The position numbers were made by a program, and so were the translations under genes. Below the pieces are notes generated by a model. The model had not been told where the DNA came from, searched no databases, and saw nothing but the letters and a program-made list of their open reading frames with translations. Shown here in pieces: positions 61,876 through 64,000 of a DNA stretch of 64,000 bases (position 1 is the first letter of the stretch; each line of letters begins with the position of its first letter). The stretch covers positions 558,001-622,000 of the forward strand of contig NEEC01000019.1 in NCBI GenBank assembly GCA_002189035.1, given 5' to 3'. Source of the DNA: Utricularia gibba. Lineage: Eukaryota > Streptophyta > Magnoliopsida > Lamiales > Lentibulariaceae.

Positions 61876-62480
61876 CTAGCTATCCAACTTATCTCTTTGA
61901 GCAGCAGTCAAACCCTTCAAAAAACACTTCACTTGCTTCAATTTGTCAAATCCATGATGTGGGCAGCTCGAAAGAAGGGTTGTGAACTTGTCCCAATACT
62001 CATGTAAAGGTTCATCATAATCCTGAAAAATATTTTCAATTTTGCTTCGAATTTCGTTTGCTCTAGAGGTGGGAAAAAATTGATTTAAAAATGCTTTCTT
62101 CATTTCCATTCAACTTCTAATACTTCCAGGTTCAAGTATATTGAACCATGTCTTGGCATATCCTTCAAAAGTAAATTAGAACACTCTGAGTAGTAAATCA
62201 TCCTCAATCACGTCCTTGGGTCGCAGCACACCTCTAACAGCAATACAATCATCAATATGCATGTGAGGGTCCTCAATCTTATTCCCATAATACTTAGGAA
62301 ACAGGGTAAGGGTTCCTGTCTAAACTCCAGATTAATTGTTGTTGTAGGAAAGATGATACAATGCCCTCGATATGTATGATCTGGTGACTCATACTCCCCA
62401 ATGGTCTTCTCCAAAATATCCACAAGCTGCTGATTATTTGGGTGGTTGTCACCCATCTCTATGGCCCTCAAATTAGCCAA
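61876..62480 (-). pseudogene. Ty3/gypsy gag fragment
   Basis: Minus strand: MANLRAIEMGDNHPNNQ (62480) leads into FTFEGYAKTWFNILEPG-like sequence, then KKAFLNQFFPTSRANEIRSK, EPLHEYWDKFTTLLSSCPHH and QVKCFLKGL, the retrotransposon gag core. It is broken between 62208 and 62109 and cut at 61876. Confidence 0.8.
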
Positions 62481-62776
62481 ATATGATTAGTATGATAGAG
62501 AATAAATTTTGAAAATATGACTATTTGTGTAAAATTTCTGAAATTATCTAAACTTCATCTCTGTTCCTAAAACACATATATATTTATAATATATCTACTA
62601 ATTACATATAACTAAAAAAATCTTACAATATATTCTATAATATACTATCTAACTATCATGGCAACTTATAATTCCATGCCAAATCTGGTTTGTGAAACGC
62701 CATGAATGCTCCCTCTCCATTTATGCATACTGTGTCAGGTATGAGACTTGTGAATCACTGAACAAGAGCACAACAA

Positions 62777-64000
62777 ATGTTGTTCCCTCAGTTCATAAGC
62801 TTTGTTCTCTTTCTTATACTGTCTACTGCTCTCCTGATAACGCGCAAAACCGGGGAAAAAGCCTCGTTCTTTCAGCGGCTGGACGAGAAACAGTGCAATT
62901 TGTTTTCCGGAAGATGGATTTTTGATGATGTTGATTACCCTCTGTACAGGGAGGAGGAGTGTTCTTTCCTGGAATATGATTTTACATGTAAGAAGAATGG
63001 GAGAAAGAATTTCAAGTATCAGAACTGGAGATGGCAGCCCCATGATTGTCTTCTTCCAAGGTAGACGACCTCTGGCATTCCAGTTTCCCTTTACAAATAG
63101 TTGAAATTCCGATGTGGGAGTTTGAATGTAGGTTCAATGGGAAGAGGATGCTGGAGAAACTGAGGGGAAAGAAGATGGTGTTTGTGGGAGATTCAATGAA
63201 CAAAAATCAATGGAAATCATTGCTTTGCATGATAGAGCCCTATCTCATTCCATCCTCTAACAAAACACTCATTTTGGAGGGGAACCTCAAATTCTTTCAC
63301 TCCCATGTATGTATCTCTTCCTATGGCTTCTTCAAACACATATCTTTCTCACAAGGCAATGTTCACATTTACGACAGGAATACGATGCGACGATCGGATT
63401 CTATTGGGCGCCAATGCTCGTAGAATCAAACTGTGACAACATTGAGTTACATCGATTTTCGCCAAAGAAAGTCCGTCTCAACTCGATAGAAAAGCATGGG
63501 AGGCATTGGCTGGATGCAGACATCCTCATCTTCGATTCATTTGCATGGTGGATGAGCCAAACCATGATCATGTCGTATGTCTCATAACATTACGGTTTAT
63601 CGTATGGTAAGAGTATGGCTTACCTCGATGGATGGTTTTTCAGGTGGGGAGAGATCGATAGCCCCGATGCAATATACCAACCGATGGATAACAAAGCTCG
63701 CCGATTCGAGATGGCTTTGAACTCATGGTCAGATTGGCTGGAGATTCACATAAATCGAACCAAAACGAAGATGTTTTTCATGAGCTTTTCACCTTACAGA
63801 GAGTGGACTGGGAAGAACAAAACAGTTTGGGGTACAGACTTCTTCTGTCATGGTCGAGTGGAGCCGATTTTCGACGAGGGGTATTGGCCTAGTGCTGTGC
63901 ATCCTGACATGGTGCAAGTGCTGGAATCTGCCATAGAAAAGTTGGCAACGAGAGGAGTGCAAGTGCAATACCTGAACATCACACACCTTTCTGGTTTTCG
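62777..64000 (+). CDS. Third TBL (DUF231) gene, partial at window end
   Basis: Same family as the genes at 3574 and 31945 but clearly diverged. Exons: 62777-63060, 63132-63306, 63378-63574 and 63645 to beyond 64000, GT-AG. Exon 3 is 197 bp in all three genes. ATG 62777 starts a membrane anchor ([20 protein letters not shown]), then the TBL domain ([25 protein letters not shown]), the GDS motif ([16 protein letters not shown]) and [14 protein letters not shown]. The last exon reads on through [20 protein letters not shown] and [17 protein letters not shown] without the intron that splits exons 4 and 5 in the other two. The DxxH end lies outside the window. A 10.7 kb Copia nest ends about 110 bp upstream of the start codon. 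Confidence 0.88.

Larger units (their letters stand above)
56625..62539. mobile_element. Mutator-like element (5.9 kb) inside the Copia LTR
   Basis: Target duplication GAAATTATT (56616-56624) and GAAATTATC (62540-62548), 8 of 9 matching. Inverted ends: GGGAATTTTACACAAATAGT on the left and CAGAAATTTTACACAAATAG inverted from the right, continuing as 'catattttcaa' in both. Inside lie a decayed MULE transposase (57100-57990, minus), an LTR fragment (58092-58620), a 39-bp minisatellite (58934-59245), Harbinger-type genes (59580-61875) and a gypsy gag (61876-62480), so later insertions are nested within. Confidence 0.8.
51979..62665 (-). mobile_element. Inverted Copia retrotransposon with nested MULE
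   Basis: TSD TATAA at 51974-51978 and 62666-62670. Left LTR 51979-52168 (TGAAGAATGAATCG...GGCAACA). Right LTR in two parts, 56530-56624 and 62549-62665, split by a Mutator-like element. A polypurine tract (complement of ctccctcctc) lies next to the left LTR and a primer-binding site (TGGTATC) next to the right one. Gag to RNase H run on the minus strand from 56529 to 52169. Confidence 0.9.

Overview
The window looks like nuclear DNA of a flowering plant, most likely a eudicot. Genes have short GT-AG introns, and the families are plant ones: trichome-birefringence-like (TBL) acetyltransferases, an NRT1/PTR transporter and a plastid PSI-assembly TPR protein. Between them lie nested, decayed transposable elements. 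The species cannot be named from the sequence.

Host genes. Five host loci are visible. (1) A TBL gene at 3574-5124 (+), broken by a one-base deletion in a G run. (2) A near-identical, intact TBL gene at 31945-33475 (+). Both lie in a duplicated segment of about 3.2 kb (2130-5316 and 30370-33659) that includes the promoter and 3' flank. (3) An NRT1/PTR transporter at 36290-38175 (-). (4) A PYG7/Ycf37-type TPR gene at 38790-39658 (-). (5) A third, more divergent TBL gene that starts at 62777 (+) and runs off the end of the window.

Transposable elements between the genes. 5680-7552 (-) is a gypsy-type remnant. 8779-15986 is a 7.2 kb hAT-like element with an 8-bp target duplication (ATTGTGTT), no recognisable hAT transposase, and two gene-like cargo units; one ends in an FCP1/HAD-type phosphatase domain. 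17050-18360 is a Copia 3' end. 22297-29273 is a Mutator-like element (TSD GAAAAAATTG) inserted in a Copia gag. It encodes a MuDR-type transposase and, independently of the hAT, a second coiled-coil plus HAD phosphatase gene. 34720-35860 (-) is a Copia pol fragment. 40195-48700 is a Copia element whose gag is split by a PIF/Harbinger element (40526-44912, TSD TTA) and whose pol is split by a 1368-bp solo LTR (47273-48640, TSD ACTAA). 51979-62665 is an inverted Copia (TSD TATAA) placed about 110 bp upstream of the third TBL gene. Its right LTR is split by a 5.9 kb Mutator-like element (56625-62539) that holds a decayed MULE transposase, a 39-bp minisatellite, Harbinger-type genes and a gypsy gag.

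Reading the locus. The ancestral order appears to be TBL - TBL - NPF - PYG7 - TBL, expanded by nested insertions that can be dated relative to one another. Exon and element boundaries were read by eye from splice sites, target duplications and terminal repeats. Family assignments rest on recognised motifs, not database searches.
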